A stretch of DNA of 50,029 nucleotides, taken from contig NYVG01000008.1 in the NCBI GenBank assembly GCA_002684495.1, positions 32,299 to 82,327 on the forward strand. The letters run 5' to 3'. The translations under genes were made by a program, and so were the position numbers. Source of the DNA: Gammaproteobacteria bacterium. Lineage in GTDB: Bacteria; Pseudomonadota; Gammaproteobacteria; Pseudomonadales; Azotimanducaceae. A model generated the notes under the pieces. The model was not told where the DNA came from, ran no database searches, and saw only the letters and a program-made list of their open reading frames with translations. This document shows, in pieces, positions 33,987 through 42,985 of this stretch (position 1 is the first letter of the stretch; every line of letters begins with the position of its first letter).

Positions 33987-34852
33987 GAACTTTGATCATC
34001 CGCATGAGCCCCAGAGCGACCCCGCTGATATAACGCCTCGCCACAGCGCCAACAAAAGCTCGCCTCTCGAGAATGACCCTCAGCCGCGCATTCAGGACAA
34101 ACGCGCGTATTGGCCTGGCGTCGATTAGCCTCATTCAACTCAAGGGTCACTATGCCGGTGGGTACCGCAATAATACCGTAGCCCATTATCATTATGAGCG
34201 CCGCAATGGACTGGCCAAGGGGGGTAATGGGCGCGATGTCACCATAGCCGACAGTAGTCATGGTCGTTACCGCCCAGTAAATACTGTGGGGGATGCTGGC
34301 AAATTCAGGGTTGTGGCCACCCTCCACCAGATACATCAGCGAGCCAAACACAACCATCAGAGCCATAACAGAACAAATGAATACGGTGATTTTGCGGCGA
34401 CTTGCAGCCAGGGCTTGAGTAATCAATTCAGCCTCGCCCACATAGCGCACCATGCGTAATACACGGAATACTCTGAGCACCCGCAACACACGTACCACTA
34501 GAAAGTACTGAGAGCCGTCAATCCAGAGGCTCAGCAACATCGGCAAGATACCCATGAGATCGACAATGCCGTAAAAACTTCCGGCATAGGCCCATCTGTT
34601 TTGTATCGACCAGAGCCGCAACCCATATTCGATAGCAAAGACCAAAGTAAACGCCCACTCCGCGAGGTAAAGCCAATCCCCGAAACGGGCATGAATCTCA
34701 GGCACTGAGTCAAGCATCACTAAGATTACGCTGGCGAGGATGAAAACAATTAAGCCAACATCAAATGCCTTGCCTGCCTTGGTTCCAGCCTCAAAAATGA
34801 TAATTCGGACATCATCTCTAAATGTCCGCAATTCTTTCTGCTCCGCGCTCAA
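33983..34852 (-). CDS. voltage-sensor-type potassium channel with C-terminal zinc ribbon
   Basis: Six-helix cation channel subunit of 289 residues. S1-S3 span about 30-110; S4 is LVVRVLRVLRVFRVLRMVRY (118-137) with arginine at every third position, the voltage sensor; S5 is about 155-177; the selectivity filter is TTVGYGD at 199-205, a potassium signature; S6 is about 215-237. The cytoplasmic tail carries Cys252, Cys255, Cys267 and Cys270 (CPEC and CWRC), a zinc ribbon in place of a usual RCK or cyclic-nucleotide domain. The start is TTG at 34852, with GGAG eight bases before it; no better start is visible. It is divergent from the TonB-kinase-channel group and is followed by an overlapping HAD gene. 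Confidence 0.88.
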   Translation of the reverse strand: MSAEQKELRTFRDDVRIIIFEAGTKAGKAFDVGLIVFILASVILVMLDSVPEIHARFGDWLYLAEWAFTLVFAIEYGLRLWSIQNRWAYAGSFYGIVDLMGILPMLLSLWIDGSQYFLVVRVLRVLRVFRVLRMVRYVGEAELITQALAASRRKITVFICSVMALMVVFGSLMYLVEGGHNPEFASIPHSIYWAVTTMTTVGYGDIAPITPLGQSIAALIMIMGYGIIAVPTGIVTLELNEANRRQANTRVCPECAAEGHSREASFCWRCGEALYQRGRSGAHADDQSS

Positions 34853-35114
34853 AAATGTTCTCCAATAGCCAAAACGTTTTTTACACCTAGGCCAAAGAAA
34901 AGCAAACCACTCTGGGCGCGATCTCTCGTACCGTTACTGAATGACACAAATTCGTGGGGGCAAATTTTATCGAGTAATCGTCCTGTAATTTTTCTTACCA
35001 ATTGTTTACTTTTGGTGCGCATTTTTAGATCATCGGGCCTTCAATGAGTTCCGCAAAATTGGCATTATGCCTTTTTTAAATATCTATCTTCATATTTTGG
35101 ATTGCGAAAGAAAA

Positions 35115-35522
35115 ATGATTAGCCAACTTTCAGTTAACGTTTTCAACCCACGCTTGGCGATGGTCACTGTTCTTGGCGGATTGATCGTCGCGTTACTTTT
35201 GGTATCACCGAACGCTTTGGCCGAGAAAGGCTACGTGGGAGACGAAGTAGTGGATATCCAGCGTATTTCAGAGGGCAGATTTCGCTATCCGCGCTCGGCT
35301 GCGCGCCGCGAGATCGAGGGAGAGGTCAAAATTGAATTTACCGTGGGGGTGACTGGCGAAGTCGTAGACGCCTTCGTTCTAGAAGCGACTCCCCCTAACC
35401 GTTTTGAAAAAAACGCGCTGAAGTATGTTCGCTCGTGGATCTATGAGCCATTGCGAGTAAATGGCGTACCGACTGAGGTGCAGCGCATCGAAACAAAGGT
35501 TGTATACCGGCTTCAGAGATAG
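35115..35522 (+). CDS. TonB C-terminal-domain protein with N-terminal membrane anchor
   Basis: A 135-residue protein. A hydrophobic segment (about 14-36, ending NALA) acts as a signal peptide or inner-membrane anchor. The rest is a TonB C-terminal domain: YPRSAARREIEGEVKIEFTV followed by GEVVDAFVLEATPPNRFEKNAL and SWIYEPLRVNG. The proline-rich spacer of true TonB is missing, so it is unlikely to span the periplasm and energise outer-membrane receptors; such short forms are more likely periplasmic adaptors. ATG at 35115 is favoured over 35067 because GAAAGAAAA precedes it. It is the first gene of a run with the hybrid kinase 69 bases downstream. Confidence 0.78.
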   Translation: MISQLSVNVFNPRLAMVTVLGGLIVALLLVSPNALAEKGYVGDEVVDIQRISEGRFRYPRSAARREIEGEVKIEFTVGVTGEVVDAFVLEATPPNRFEKNALKYVRSWIYEPLRVNGVPTEVQRIETKVVYRLQR

Positions 35523-35591
35523 CTTCGCGGCTACAGGACTTAGCCGTTCAGAACATCCAGAAGAGGTTTTTATTAGGAGTCGCAAACGCTC

Positions 35592-38500
35592 GTGCTAATT
35601 AGATATCAAATTCTGGCTGCGGTTACCCTATCTTGCATTGCCATCGCCGTCGTAATGGGAATCGGGCTGCGACAGCAGATCGAACTACAGGAAGAAACGC
35701 TTTCTACTACCAGCACGACCTTATTTGATGCGTCTTGGTCAAACACAAATGAAAGCAGTTTCATCACCTATCTCGAGAAATGGAATCCAGACGGCTTTTC
35801 TAATGATTATATTGAGCGCTTTGGTCCCCGTGCCGATCTGAGCGAATTCGACGAGTCTGAAATCGGCGTTCTTAACAAAGCTATCGCCGAGCGCGACAAC
35901 GACTCTGTAGACGACCTAGTGAGCTATATCCTCGAATCTGATTTCGACGAGGGCTATCTGAGTTTTAGTATCGTCTACGCACTCGATGGCGAGCGCTTAT
36001 TTTGTGGCTCGGCTTTCGATTACGGTGTCGACCCGTGCAGTAGCACCGCGGAAATCGACTTCCAATCGCCACTAGATACGTTCTTGCAGCGAACTGTGCG
36101 TTCCAAACGCCAGATCGTCTTTGTTGACGACGTCAGCAATGAAGAGGCTCCAACCATAAATCAAGCCATCGTCTTTCCAGTAAAAAACGCTGACCGCAAA
36201 ATCATCGGCGTAGTTGTGATCGCAAGGAACATGTTTTCAAACATCGAATTGTATGAAGAGCTATATGAAGTGCGAGCGGCAATTATCACACCAGACTACG
36301 ACTTGTCGCTTGAGGCCTACGATACAGTTGAGGAGGGCGTTTTTGGCATAAACAACATCGACGCTTTGATCGCGGCTGCTAAGACCGAACTCCAGAGCCA
36401 AGCCAGTCGCTCGATCTTCACTGAAAACTTAACTGAGCTAGGAGCGTCAGTTACCGTGCTGTCCCTCAGCGACTACTTGCCGGGTGGGCGCGCTAACCTC
36501 GTTGTATTCCAAGATCAGAAAGAGCAATTCGATGCCTTAGCGGCATCTAATTTATTGGTCTACTCAATTGTTTTCGCTCTGATTGTGTTCATCACTGTGG
36601 GCGTGATTTACATCACCGCCAAAGCTTTCGCCGGCATCACCTCGGCAATCGGTGTACTGCAGTCCCTGACGAACGACGAGCTTGATGCACAAATGCCTGT
36701 GCGAAAAGGCTTACTGGCCTCAGATACGGATGAGGTAGGGCAGCTTGCAGGATCTCTGGAGAGCTATCGCGCGACGTTGCTCGAGAATCATGCCAACGCG
36801 GAAGAGCGATACCAACGTCGCCGTCAGCGAGACCAAATTATTCTCGAAAAGATGAGCAATCTCGCCGAGCAGCTCGACGGTGAAGCTAAAGATCTCATGG
36901 TTGGTGATATAGCTCGAATGAAGGAGTTATCTGAACAAGAATCAGAGAATGACCGCGAAGATTCTTCTATCGAGATGATGTCCCTGGCGTTTACTCGAAT
37001 GTCAGACGAGGTAAATCAGCTAATCAAGGCCAAGACTGAGGACATGGAGGCCGCTAGAGATGAGGCCATCAGCGCAAATGCCAATCGCGCTCAGTTCTTC
37101 AACAACATGAGCCACGAACTGCGTACACCACTAAACGCCGTATTGGGTTATTCCGAGATGTTGCAGGAAGAATGTGAGGACATGGGTTATGACGACCTGC
37201 TGCCCGACATCGAGCGCATCAATACATCAGGACGACATCTGCTTGCCCTTATCAATGACGTTTTGGATCTATCCAAGATCGAAGCCGGTAAGATGGAAGT
37301 ATTCCCCACCAACTTCGATATCGAAAATGTGGTGGAAATGCTGACCGCGATCAATACACCATTATCAGAGAAAACCGGCAATGCTTTTGTGATCGAACAG
37401 GATGAGATCTCGGGCACTATGTATTCTGACGAAACTAAGTTGCGTCAAATCCTTACTAATTTTTTGAGCAACGGATTTAAAAACACCGAGAAAGGTACTG
37501 TTACTCTGCGGATCACCCCCGAAACCGATAGCGATGGCAGCAATCGTGAAATGATTCGCTTCTCGGTGATTGATACCGGTACCGGTATACCACCGGAAGC
37601 GCTAGAAACTCTGTTCGACGAATTCACCCAAGTTCAAACGTCGACAATGCAGAAGGCTGCTCAGGTTCAAGCAAGTACCGGCCTGGGATTGGCCGTTACG
37701 AAAAAGCTCGCAGAAATGATGGGGGGAACTGTCGCCGTAACCAGCGAGATGGGCGTCGGGTCGGATTTCTCACTGATATTGCCTCGCAACATCGGTGGCG
37801 ATGACGAAGACCTCGAGGCCATTGAAGATCTGCAAACGGTGGATTCAGAAAAGCCGTATGTGGTTCTGATTGATGACGACCCGTCGATTCACGAAGTAGT
37901 TAAACGCACCCTCAACAAGGCCAATATAAACCTGATTGGCACCACCGATGGCGAGCGCGGGCTGCAAATTATTCGCGACAAAAAACCTGGCTTGATTCTG
38001 CTCGATGTCTACATGTCCGGGCGCGATGGCTGGTCGATCCTACGCGAGATTAAAACTGACGAAACCATCAAAGATGTACCGGTGGCTATGGTCACCCAAT
38101 TGTCTGAGGAAAAATTCGCAGAGTCATTGGGTGCCAACGGTTATTTCACTAAGCCCATTGATCGCGCGGTTTTCGTCCAGGAAGTAAACAGGCTGCTCGG
38201 TGCAGAGGCCTCATCGGAATCTAAGGTATTGGTAGTTGATGATGACGAAAATACCAGGGAGTTGCTCAGCCGGATTCTGACCGATGAAGGTTTCAAGGCC
38301 ACTTCAGCAGAGGACGGCATAGCTGGCCTTGAAGTGATTAAGTCGACCTTAGAAGATGAAGATCGACCACGCTTGATCGTCCTAGACATCGAAATGCCGC
38401 GAATGGATGGCCTGCAATTCCTTGACGCCTACGCAGCACAAGTCGACGAGGCACAACATGTGCCTATCGTTATATTTTCCGGTAAGGACATGTCGACGAC

Positions 38501-38612
38501 ACAACAAGAAATCCTCGATCAGTTCGACAACGTCAAAGGCTTTGTGCCTAAGGGCGATATGTCGAACCTCACAAGCTTCATATCTAAATTAAACTTGGAC
38601 CAAACAGCCTAA
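35592..38612 (+). CDS. membrane hybrid histidine kinase with two receiver domains
   Basis: Sensor kinase of 1006 residues. TM1 is about 6-25; a large periplasmic sensor of roughly 290 residues (25-316) with a CACHE-like pattern follows; TM2 is about 320-343; then a HAMP-like linker and an acidic coiled coil up to about 500. The HisKA box is NMSHELRTPLNAVLGYSEML with phosphoacceptor His508. The ATPase domain has DTGTGIPPEAL and STGLGLAVTKKLAEMMGG. Receiver 1 (about 755-870) has Asp805 in LILLDVYMSG and receiver 2 (about 880-1000) has Asp932 in LIVLDIEMPRMDG. There is no Hpt domain. Start is GTG at 35592 with AGGAG upstream. The POLLUX-like channel and a single receiver follow, pointing to a local phosphorelay. 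Confidence 0.92.
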   Translation: MLIRYQILAAVTLSCIAIAVVMGIGLRQQIELQEETLSTTSTTLFDASWSNTNESSFITYLEKWNPDGFSNDYIERFGPRADLSEFDESEIGVLNKAIAERDNDSVDDLVSYILESDFDEGYLSFSIVYALDGERLFCGSAFDYGVDPCSSTAEIDFQSPLDTFLQRTVRSKRQIVFVDDVSNEEAPTINQAIVFPVKNADRKIIGVVVIARNMFSNIELYEELYEVRAAIITPDYDLSLEAYDTVEEGVFGINNIDALIAAAKTELQSQASRSIFTENLTELGASVTVLSLSDYLPGGRANLVVFQDQKEQFDALAASNLLVYSIVFALIVFITVGVIYITAKAFAGITSAIGVLQSLTNDELDAQMPVRKGLLASDTDEVGQLAGSLESYRATLLENHANAEERYQRRRQRDQIILEKMSNLAEQLDGEAKDLMVGDIARMKELSEQESENDREDSSIEMMSLAFTRMSDEVNQLIKAKTEDMEAARDEAISANANRAQFFNNMSHELRTPLNAVLGYSEMLQEECEDMGYDDLLPDIERINTSGRHLLALINDVLDLSKIEAGKMEVFPTNFDIENVVEMLTAINTPLSEKTGNAFVIEQDEISGTMYSDETKLRQILTNFLSNGFKNTEKGTVTLRITPETDSDGSNREMIRFSVIDTGTGIPPEALETLFDEFTQVQTSTMQKAAQVQASTGLGLAVTKKLAEMMGGTVAVTSEMGVGSDFSLILPRNIGGDDEDLEAIEDLQTVDSEKPYVVLIDDDPSIHEVVKRTLNKANINLIGTTDGERGLQIIRDKKPGLILLDVYMSGRDGWSILREIKTDETIKDVPVAMVTQLSEEKFAESLGANGYFTKPIDRAVFVQEVNRLLGAEASSESKVLVVDDDENTRELLSRILTDEGFKATSAEDGIAGLEVIKSTLEDEDRPRLIVLDIEMPRMDGLQFLDAYAAQVDEAQHVPIVIFSGKDMSTTQQEILDQFDNVKGFVPKGDMSNLTSFISKLNLDQTA

Positions 38613-38628
38613 GGTTAGCCCCTAAAAA

Positions 38629-38750
38629 ATGCAGCCATCACGAAGAAAGAGCTTCGACCTTTCTAAATTCCGGGATCAATTCGGGATGCGCCGGCTGCGC
38701 TACCTGTTTGTCGTAAATACGCGCAAAATCCGGTCTTCCCGCTCTTCGTC
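38629..38750 (+). other. probable true 5' end of the POLLUX-like channel gene, out of frame by one base
   Basis: ATG at 38629 opens a frame reading SFDLSKFRDQFGMRRLRYLF, the basic amphipathic N-terminus expected just before the first helix of CASTOR/POLLUX proteins. At about 38710 the protein-like reading passes to the next frame (RKYAQNPVFPLF), which runs without a stop into the channel at 38751. Adding one base within TTTGTCGT would join them as one reading. The frame of this segment itself ends at a TGA at 38764-38766. Confidence 0.6.
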
Positions 38751-40619
38751 ATGTTCGTACTGCTGACCATCTTTACCGCTATTGGGATGAGTGCATATTT
38801 TTTTGGTCTACTGGATCCGGATTCTTTGAAAGCAGAAGGGATTGCCGCTGATTACGATAACGGATTTGTAGACACGTTGTATTGGTCCCTAAAGCATATC
38901 CTCGACCCCGGGGCGTTTTCCGAGGACTACTCAGCATCTGGCGCTATTATCGCGATTGGCTTCATGAATACATTGATGGGCCTGATCATCGTTGGCGGCA
39001 TCATCGGTTTCGTCATTAACTTGATCCAAAGCAGCATGGAAGAACTGCGTCGCGGCGGAACGGCGGTACAGGAATTCAACCATATCGTAATTCTTGGATG
39101 GAACCGAAAAGTCGTCTCCATCCTGCGTTTTTTCGAGGCATTAAAACAACGCCAGCCCATCGTCATCCTCGCCAATACGGACATCGATATGATGTCGGAA
39201 GAAGTACGGCTGGTAGAGCGTAACTTCAAGTATGTACGCGTGATGCCTCAGCATGGCTCGCCCACACTGGCGACCGAATTGGATCGGGTATGCGTACAAG
39301 AGAGTCGCGCCATCATCATGCTCGCGGACGAGGGTGCTGTCGGCAATATCCAATCGAAAGATATACCTACAATCAAAACGCTCATGCAGCTGCAGAATCT
39401 AGAGTGGAGTAATGGTGTACCGAATACCGTCGTTGAAATCACCGATCAAGACAACGTTGATATTGCGGACATCGCGACGAAGTCGTCCGTTCCTGTGGTC
39501 TCCAGCTCCGACTTCGTCAGCAAGACCGTTGTGCAATGCTCCCGCTATTTAGGCTATTCCGCAGTCTACGCAGAGCTATTTTCTTTCGGCAATAACAACA
39601 TTGTTCTACACAGCGTCAAAGGGTACGAAAACAAGTACTTTGGCGAAGTCGCCCAAGCGTTCAAAAATAGCATTCTCCTTGGAGTTAGCTGGGTAGAAGA
39701 GAAAAACGGGGTGGAGCGGCGCACCGCTGTCCTTAACCCTGAACCCGATTACGAACTCTTTGACGATGAAGAGCTGATTATTTTGACCAGCCAAGAGGGC
39801 CCTGAAATAAGTGGCCTTCCAACAGCCCAGATACAGCCTCTTATGGACGTAGCGCCGTATGAGCGCCCCGTTTTCAATCGAGTGCTTATACTCGGTTGGA
39901 ATGCGAGCATTATCGACATACTGCGGGAATTCGACGGTCATGCTGTACAAGAGGTCACCGTAACCATCGTCAGCAGTCATTCAGAGGAATTCGTTGAGCG
40001 CATATTTGGCGGCGATATGGCTAAGGGCTTGAATCAGGTTAAGGTGACCTATAAAAATTCAGACACGGCCAACAGAGGTGTACTTAAGAGCCTAGATATC
40101 CCCAGCTATGACGACGTGATCGTTCTCGCCGACGAATCGAATCCTGCATACGACCCGGACTCTCGCACATCTTTAACCCTGTTAATGATCAGAGAGCTCA
40201 AAGAAGCATTAGACGAAAACGAGGAATTCCCCAGCGTTACCGCAGAATTTTACGACCAAGACACCCGTGCACTATGCATTGACACGCCTCTGACAGATGC
40301 GGTTATAAGTCCGGAGTTTGTGAGCATGCAGCTGACCCAGTTGGCACGGCAGCCAATTCTGGCGTCTATTTACAAGGAGCTCCTCAGTGCCGGGGGAATC
40401 GAAATTGCACTGCGCCCAGTTCATTTATATGTTCCCTTAGAACAAGAAATTTCGTTCAGTGAGCTAATCGTTGCAACCCAACAGGTGAATGAAATCGCTC
40501 TGGGTATTATGATTGGTAGAGGTGGAGACAAATTGACGTTGAACCCGCACAATGACTTGCGATTTCAATTCACAGAAGATGACCAGGTTGCTGTGTTAGC
40601 ACAGCAAGTTTATACCTGA
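38751..40619 (+). CDS. CASTOR/POLLUX-like ion channel subunit
   Basis: Membrane channel related to plant CASTOR/POLLUX and their bacterial relatives. TM1 is about 1-20, a pore-like segment with YWSLKHILDPGAF follows at about 44-58, TM2 is about 64-93 (NTLMGLIIVGGIIGFVINLI), then the diagnostic SSMEELRRGGTAVQEFNHIVILGWN leads into two RCK-like Rossmann domains starting near 110 (IVILGWNRKVVSILRFF) and 380 (VLILGWNASIIDILREF). Ligands such as Ca2+ or nucleotides bind RCK domains and open such channels. ATG at 38751 lies inside the first helix, so this start is probably wrong and the real one is at 38629 behind a frameshift. It is placed between the hybrid kinase and a lone receiver. Confidence 0.85.
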   Translation: MFVLLTIFTAIGMSAYFFGLLDPDSLKAEGIAADYDNGFVDTLYWSLKHILDPGAFSEDYSASGAIIAIGFMNTLMGLIIVGGIIGFVINLIQSSMEELRRGGTAVQEFNHIVILGWNRKVVSILRFFEALKQRQPIVILANTDIDMMSEEVRLVERNFKYVRVMPQHGSPTLATELDRVCVQESRAIIMLADEGAVGNIQSKDIPTIKTLMQLQNLEWSNGVPNTVVEITDQDNVDIADIATKSSVPVVSSSDFVSKTVVQCSRYLGYSAVYAELFSFGNNNIVLHSVKGYENKYFGEVAQAFKNSILLGVSWVEEKNGVERRTAVLNPEPDYELFDDEELIILTSQEGPEISGLPTAQIQPLMDVAPYERPVFNRVLILGWNASIIDILREFDGHAVQEVTVTIVSSHSEEFVERIFGGDMAKGLNQVKVTYKNSDTANRGVLKSLDIPSYDDVIVLADESNPAYDPDSRTSLTLLMIRELKEALDENEEFPSVTAEFYDQDTRALCIDTPLTDAVISPEFVSMQLTQLARQPILASIYKELLSAGGIEIALRPVHLYVPLEQEISFSELIVATQQVNEIALGIMIGRGGDKLTLNPHNDLRFQFTEDDQVAVLAQQVYT

Positions 40620-40653
40620 CTTTAAGGCCTTAATGCAGGAACAAGGGGTGCTC

Positions 40654-41019
40654 ATGACCAAAATTCTCATCGTCGAAGACAACGAAATGAACCGCGACAT
40701 GTTGTCGCGCCGACTGTCCCGAAAGGGTTATGAAATTGAGATCGCGGTAGACGGCGCCGAAGGCTTGGTGATGATGCGAAACAATACACCTGATCTTGTG
40801 CTCATGGACATGGGTTTACCTGTGATGGACGGCTGGGAGGCGACAACCCAAGCCAAGGCTGATCCGGCGATTGCCGGCATTCCAATCATCGCCCTCACTG
40901 CACACGCAATGGAAGAAGATAAACAAAAAGCGCTGGGCGCTGGCGCTGATGATTTCGACACTAAGCCAGTTAACTTGCAGCGATTGCTCGAGAAAATCGA
41001 ACAAAATCTCGCCTCCTGA
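40654..41019 (+). CDS. single-domain response regulator (CheY/DivK-like receiver)
   Basis: A 121-residue stand-alone receiver. The acidic pocket is Glu8-Asp9 in LIVEDNEMNRD, the phosphoacceptor is Asp52 in LVLMDMGLPVMDGWEA, the Thr switch is in IALTAHAME and the Lys in DTKPVN. It has no output domain, so it must act by protein contact or as a relay intermediate. ATG at 40654 is preferred because AAGGGG lies upstream; an ATG seven codons earlier is possible. It starts 34 bases after the channel gene. I infer that it is phosphorylated by the hybrid kinase and may bind the channel or another target. Confidence 0.9.
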   Translation: MTKILIVEDNEMNRDMLSRRLSRKGYEIEIAVDGAEGLVMMRNNTPDLVLMDMGLPVMDGWEATTQAKADPAIAGIPIIALTAHAMEEDKQKALGAGADDFDTKPVNLQRLLEKIEQNLAS

Positions 41020-41054
41020 TCGGGGCTACAGCCCCTACTCGCGCCGCTCATTGC

Positions 41055-41078
41055 AGGCCCAGCCTGTATTGCGGGCCT
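41055..41078. terminator. terminator-like hairpin between convergent receiver and ggt genes
   Basis: AGGCCC (41055-41060), a twelve-base loop and GGGCCT (41073-41078), followed by CTAGTTTGTCTT, lie 36 bases after the receiver stop. A smaller hairpin, GGGGC-TACA-GCCCC at 41022-41035, directly follows the stop. Either could end the rightward signalling transcript. Confidence 0.5.
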
Positions 41079-41094
41079 CTAGTTTGTCTTGATC

Positions 41095-42834
41095 CTATTG
41101 GGCGAACTGTTGCGCCCGCTCTGGACCCAAGGCTGCACCCGCATTACGAGGATCTGCCATCCCATAAAGGCCATTTTCGTTCTGCATAACCGAGTTCGCA
41201 TCGCCAATACCGGAACCATAAAAGGCCGGCACCTCGATTAGGTTTTTATGCCCTTTAGCCTGCAACAGCGCCTTCGTGTCTGGCGAAAAGGCAAAACCCT
41301 CATGCATTATCCGGTCGGGTAGCCATTGATGATGAAAACGCGGACTTGATACCGCGTCGGACAGACTCATACCGTGATCGATAACATTCATAATCACTTG
41401 CAGAGTGGTCGTAATAATTGTGCTGCCGCCCGGCGAACCCGTCACCAGTAATGGCTTGCCATCCTTGCGCACGATGGTTGGCGTCATAGAACTGAGCATG
41501 CGCTTGCCCGGCTCTATGGCATTGGCTTTGCGTCCGATCAGACCAAAAGCGTTGGGGCTATCTTCTTTCGCGGAAAAGTCGTCCATCTCATTGTTGAGCA
41601 GAAATCCTGCTCCGGTGACTACCATCTTGGCGCCGTATGAAAGATTCAGCGTCGTGGTATAGGCCACAGCATTACCTTGCGCATCGATGACCGAAGCATG
41701 AGTCGTCTCAGGGCTCTCATAGGGGATATTTCCGGCACCAATATCTGCACTAACGCTCGCTTTTGCCGAGTCAAAATCAGCAAAGCGCTGTTGCGCATAG
41801 TCTTTACTGATCAACCTCGCGATCGGTACCGGATAAAAATCTGCATCACCAAGATGCTGGGCGCGGTCCGCATAGGCACGACGCTCAGCTTCGATCATTA
41901 AATGAATACTCTTAGCGCTACCGTAGCCCATCGCTGCAATATCATAGGGCTCTAACATATTGAGCATCTGCACCAACAAAATACCGCCAGACGAAGGCGG
42001 AGGCATAGATACGATTTCGTGGCCGCGATAGGTGCCACGAATCGGCTGCCGCCAACTGGAACGATAGTCGAGTAGGTCTTCATGGCTGATCAGACCACCG
42101 CCGCGCTGCATTTCTGCTACCAGCAAATCTGCGGTTTCACCTTGATAGAAACCTGCCCTGCCGACCTTTTGAATACGCCGCAGCGTATTTGCTAGATCAG
42201 TTTGAACAAACAAGTCACCCGATTCGTAGAGTTCGCCAGCATTGGAAAACACCGCAGCCGACGCCGGATACTGAGCAAATGCCTTCTGGCGTCGCACAAA
42301 TTGTCCGGCCAAATCGCGATCGAGCACAAAACCCTTGGCTGCAAGATCTATAGCAGGCTGCATCACGCGCTTACGATCTAGGCGGCCATAGCGCTCCAAA
42401 ACATCTAGCAACCCAGCCACACTGCCCGGCACGCCGACCGCCAAGTGCGAAGCCGTAGATAGCCCTTTTACCACCTGGCCTTCGCCATCCAAAAACATAT
42501 CTTTGCTGGCCGCCCCAGGCGCACGTTCTCTATGGTCATTGGCGATCACAGTGCCGTCAGCCAGATGAATAACCATAAAGCCACCACCGCCGATATTGCC
42601 CGCAGACGGATAGGTCACCGCCATGGCAAAACCAACACCCACCGCAGCATCAATGGCATTACCTCCATCAGCCAAAATCTGCGCGCCAACCTCCGACGCC
42701 AGCGCCGAGCGCGAGGCGACCATGCCGCCGGCATCCATAACTGCTTTGGGTGCAACAGCATGAACAAATCCCGCAAAACCACAACCGACCCAAAACAGCC
42801 AGTGTTGGAGCCAACGAACGAATGATTTATGCAT
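41095..42834 (-). CDS. ggt: gamma-glutamyltransferase
   Basis: Periplasmic N-terminal-nucleophile hydrolase of 579 residues that removes the gamma-glutamyl group of glutathione and related peptides. A signal peptide (about 1-26, ending VHA) is followed by the large-subunit part with YPSAGNIGGGGFMV and DHRERAPGAA, the Arg that binds the substrate carboxylate. Autocleavage should occur before Thr377 in ESPETTHASVIDAQGNAV, making the small subunit with that threonine as nucleophile. GSPGGSTIITT is the oxyanion region. It converges with the signalling group, and the divergent ycaQ gene is 151 bases away, so it is probably a single-gene unit for glutathione salvage. Confidence 0.93.
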   Translation of the reverse strand: MHKSFVRWLQHWLFWVGCGFAGFVHAVAPKAVMDAGGMVASRSALASEVGAQILADGGNAIDAAVGVGFAMAVTYPSAGNIGGGGFMVIHLADGTVIANDHRERAPGAASKDMFLDGEGQVVKGLSTASHLAVGVPGSVAGLLDVLERYGRLDRKRVMQPAIDLAAKGFVLDRDLAGQFVRRQKAFAQYPASAAVFSNAGELYESGDLFVQTDLANTLRRIQKVGRAGFYQGETADLLVAEMQRGGGLISHEDLLDYRSSWRQPIRGTYRGHEIVSMPPPSSGGILLVQMLNMLEPYDIAAMGYGSAKSIHLMIEAERRAYADRAQHLGDADFYPVPIARLISKDYAQQRFADFDSAKASVSADIGAGNIPYESPETTHASVIDAQGNAVAYTTTLNLSYGAKMVVTGAGFLLNNEMDDFSAKEDSPNAFGLIGRKANAIEPGKRMLSSMTPTIVRKDGKPLLVTGSPGGSTIITTTLQVIMNVIDHGMSLSDAVSSPRFHHQWLPDRIMHEGFAFSPDTKALLQAKGHKNLIEVPAFYGSGIGDANSVMQNENGLYGMADPRNAGAALGPERAQQFAQ

Positions 42835-42985
42835 GGATTAATTACCTTTCAGTAAGCGGCGAAATTGCTCGAGCAGCCACAGTTTTGCCTTGCTATGGCG
42901 CCCTTGCAAAGAAGTACAATGACAAGATTGTGAACAAAGCCCCACGCGGCGGCAATAGCTTGACGCAACCAAAATTCTAACAATT

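Noticed and set aside
33943-34128. Small plus-strand frame over the HAD/potassium-channel junction
   Set aside because: Both minus-strand genes are intact there and overlap by ATGA; the plus frame has no features.
34853-35114. 262-base divergent gap between the potassium channel and TonB-C genes searched for RNA genes, operators or a small coding gene
   Set aside because: AT-rich and surely holds promoters for both sides, but I could find no convincing inverted repeat, tRNA-like fold or coding sequence beyond the possible upstream start at 35067.
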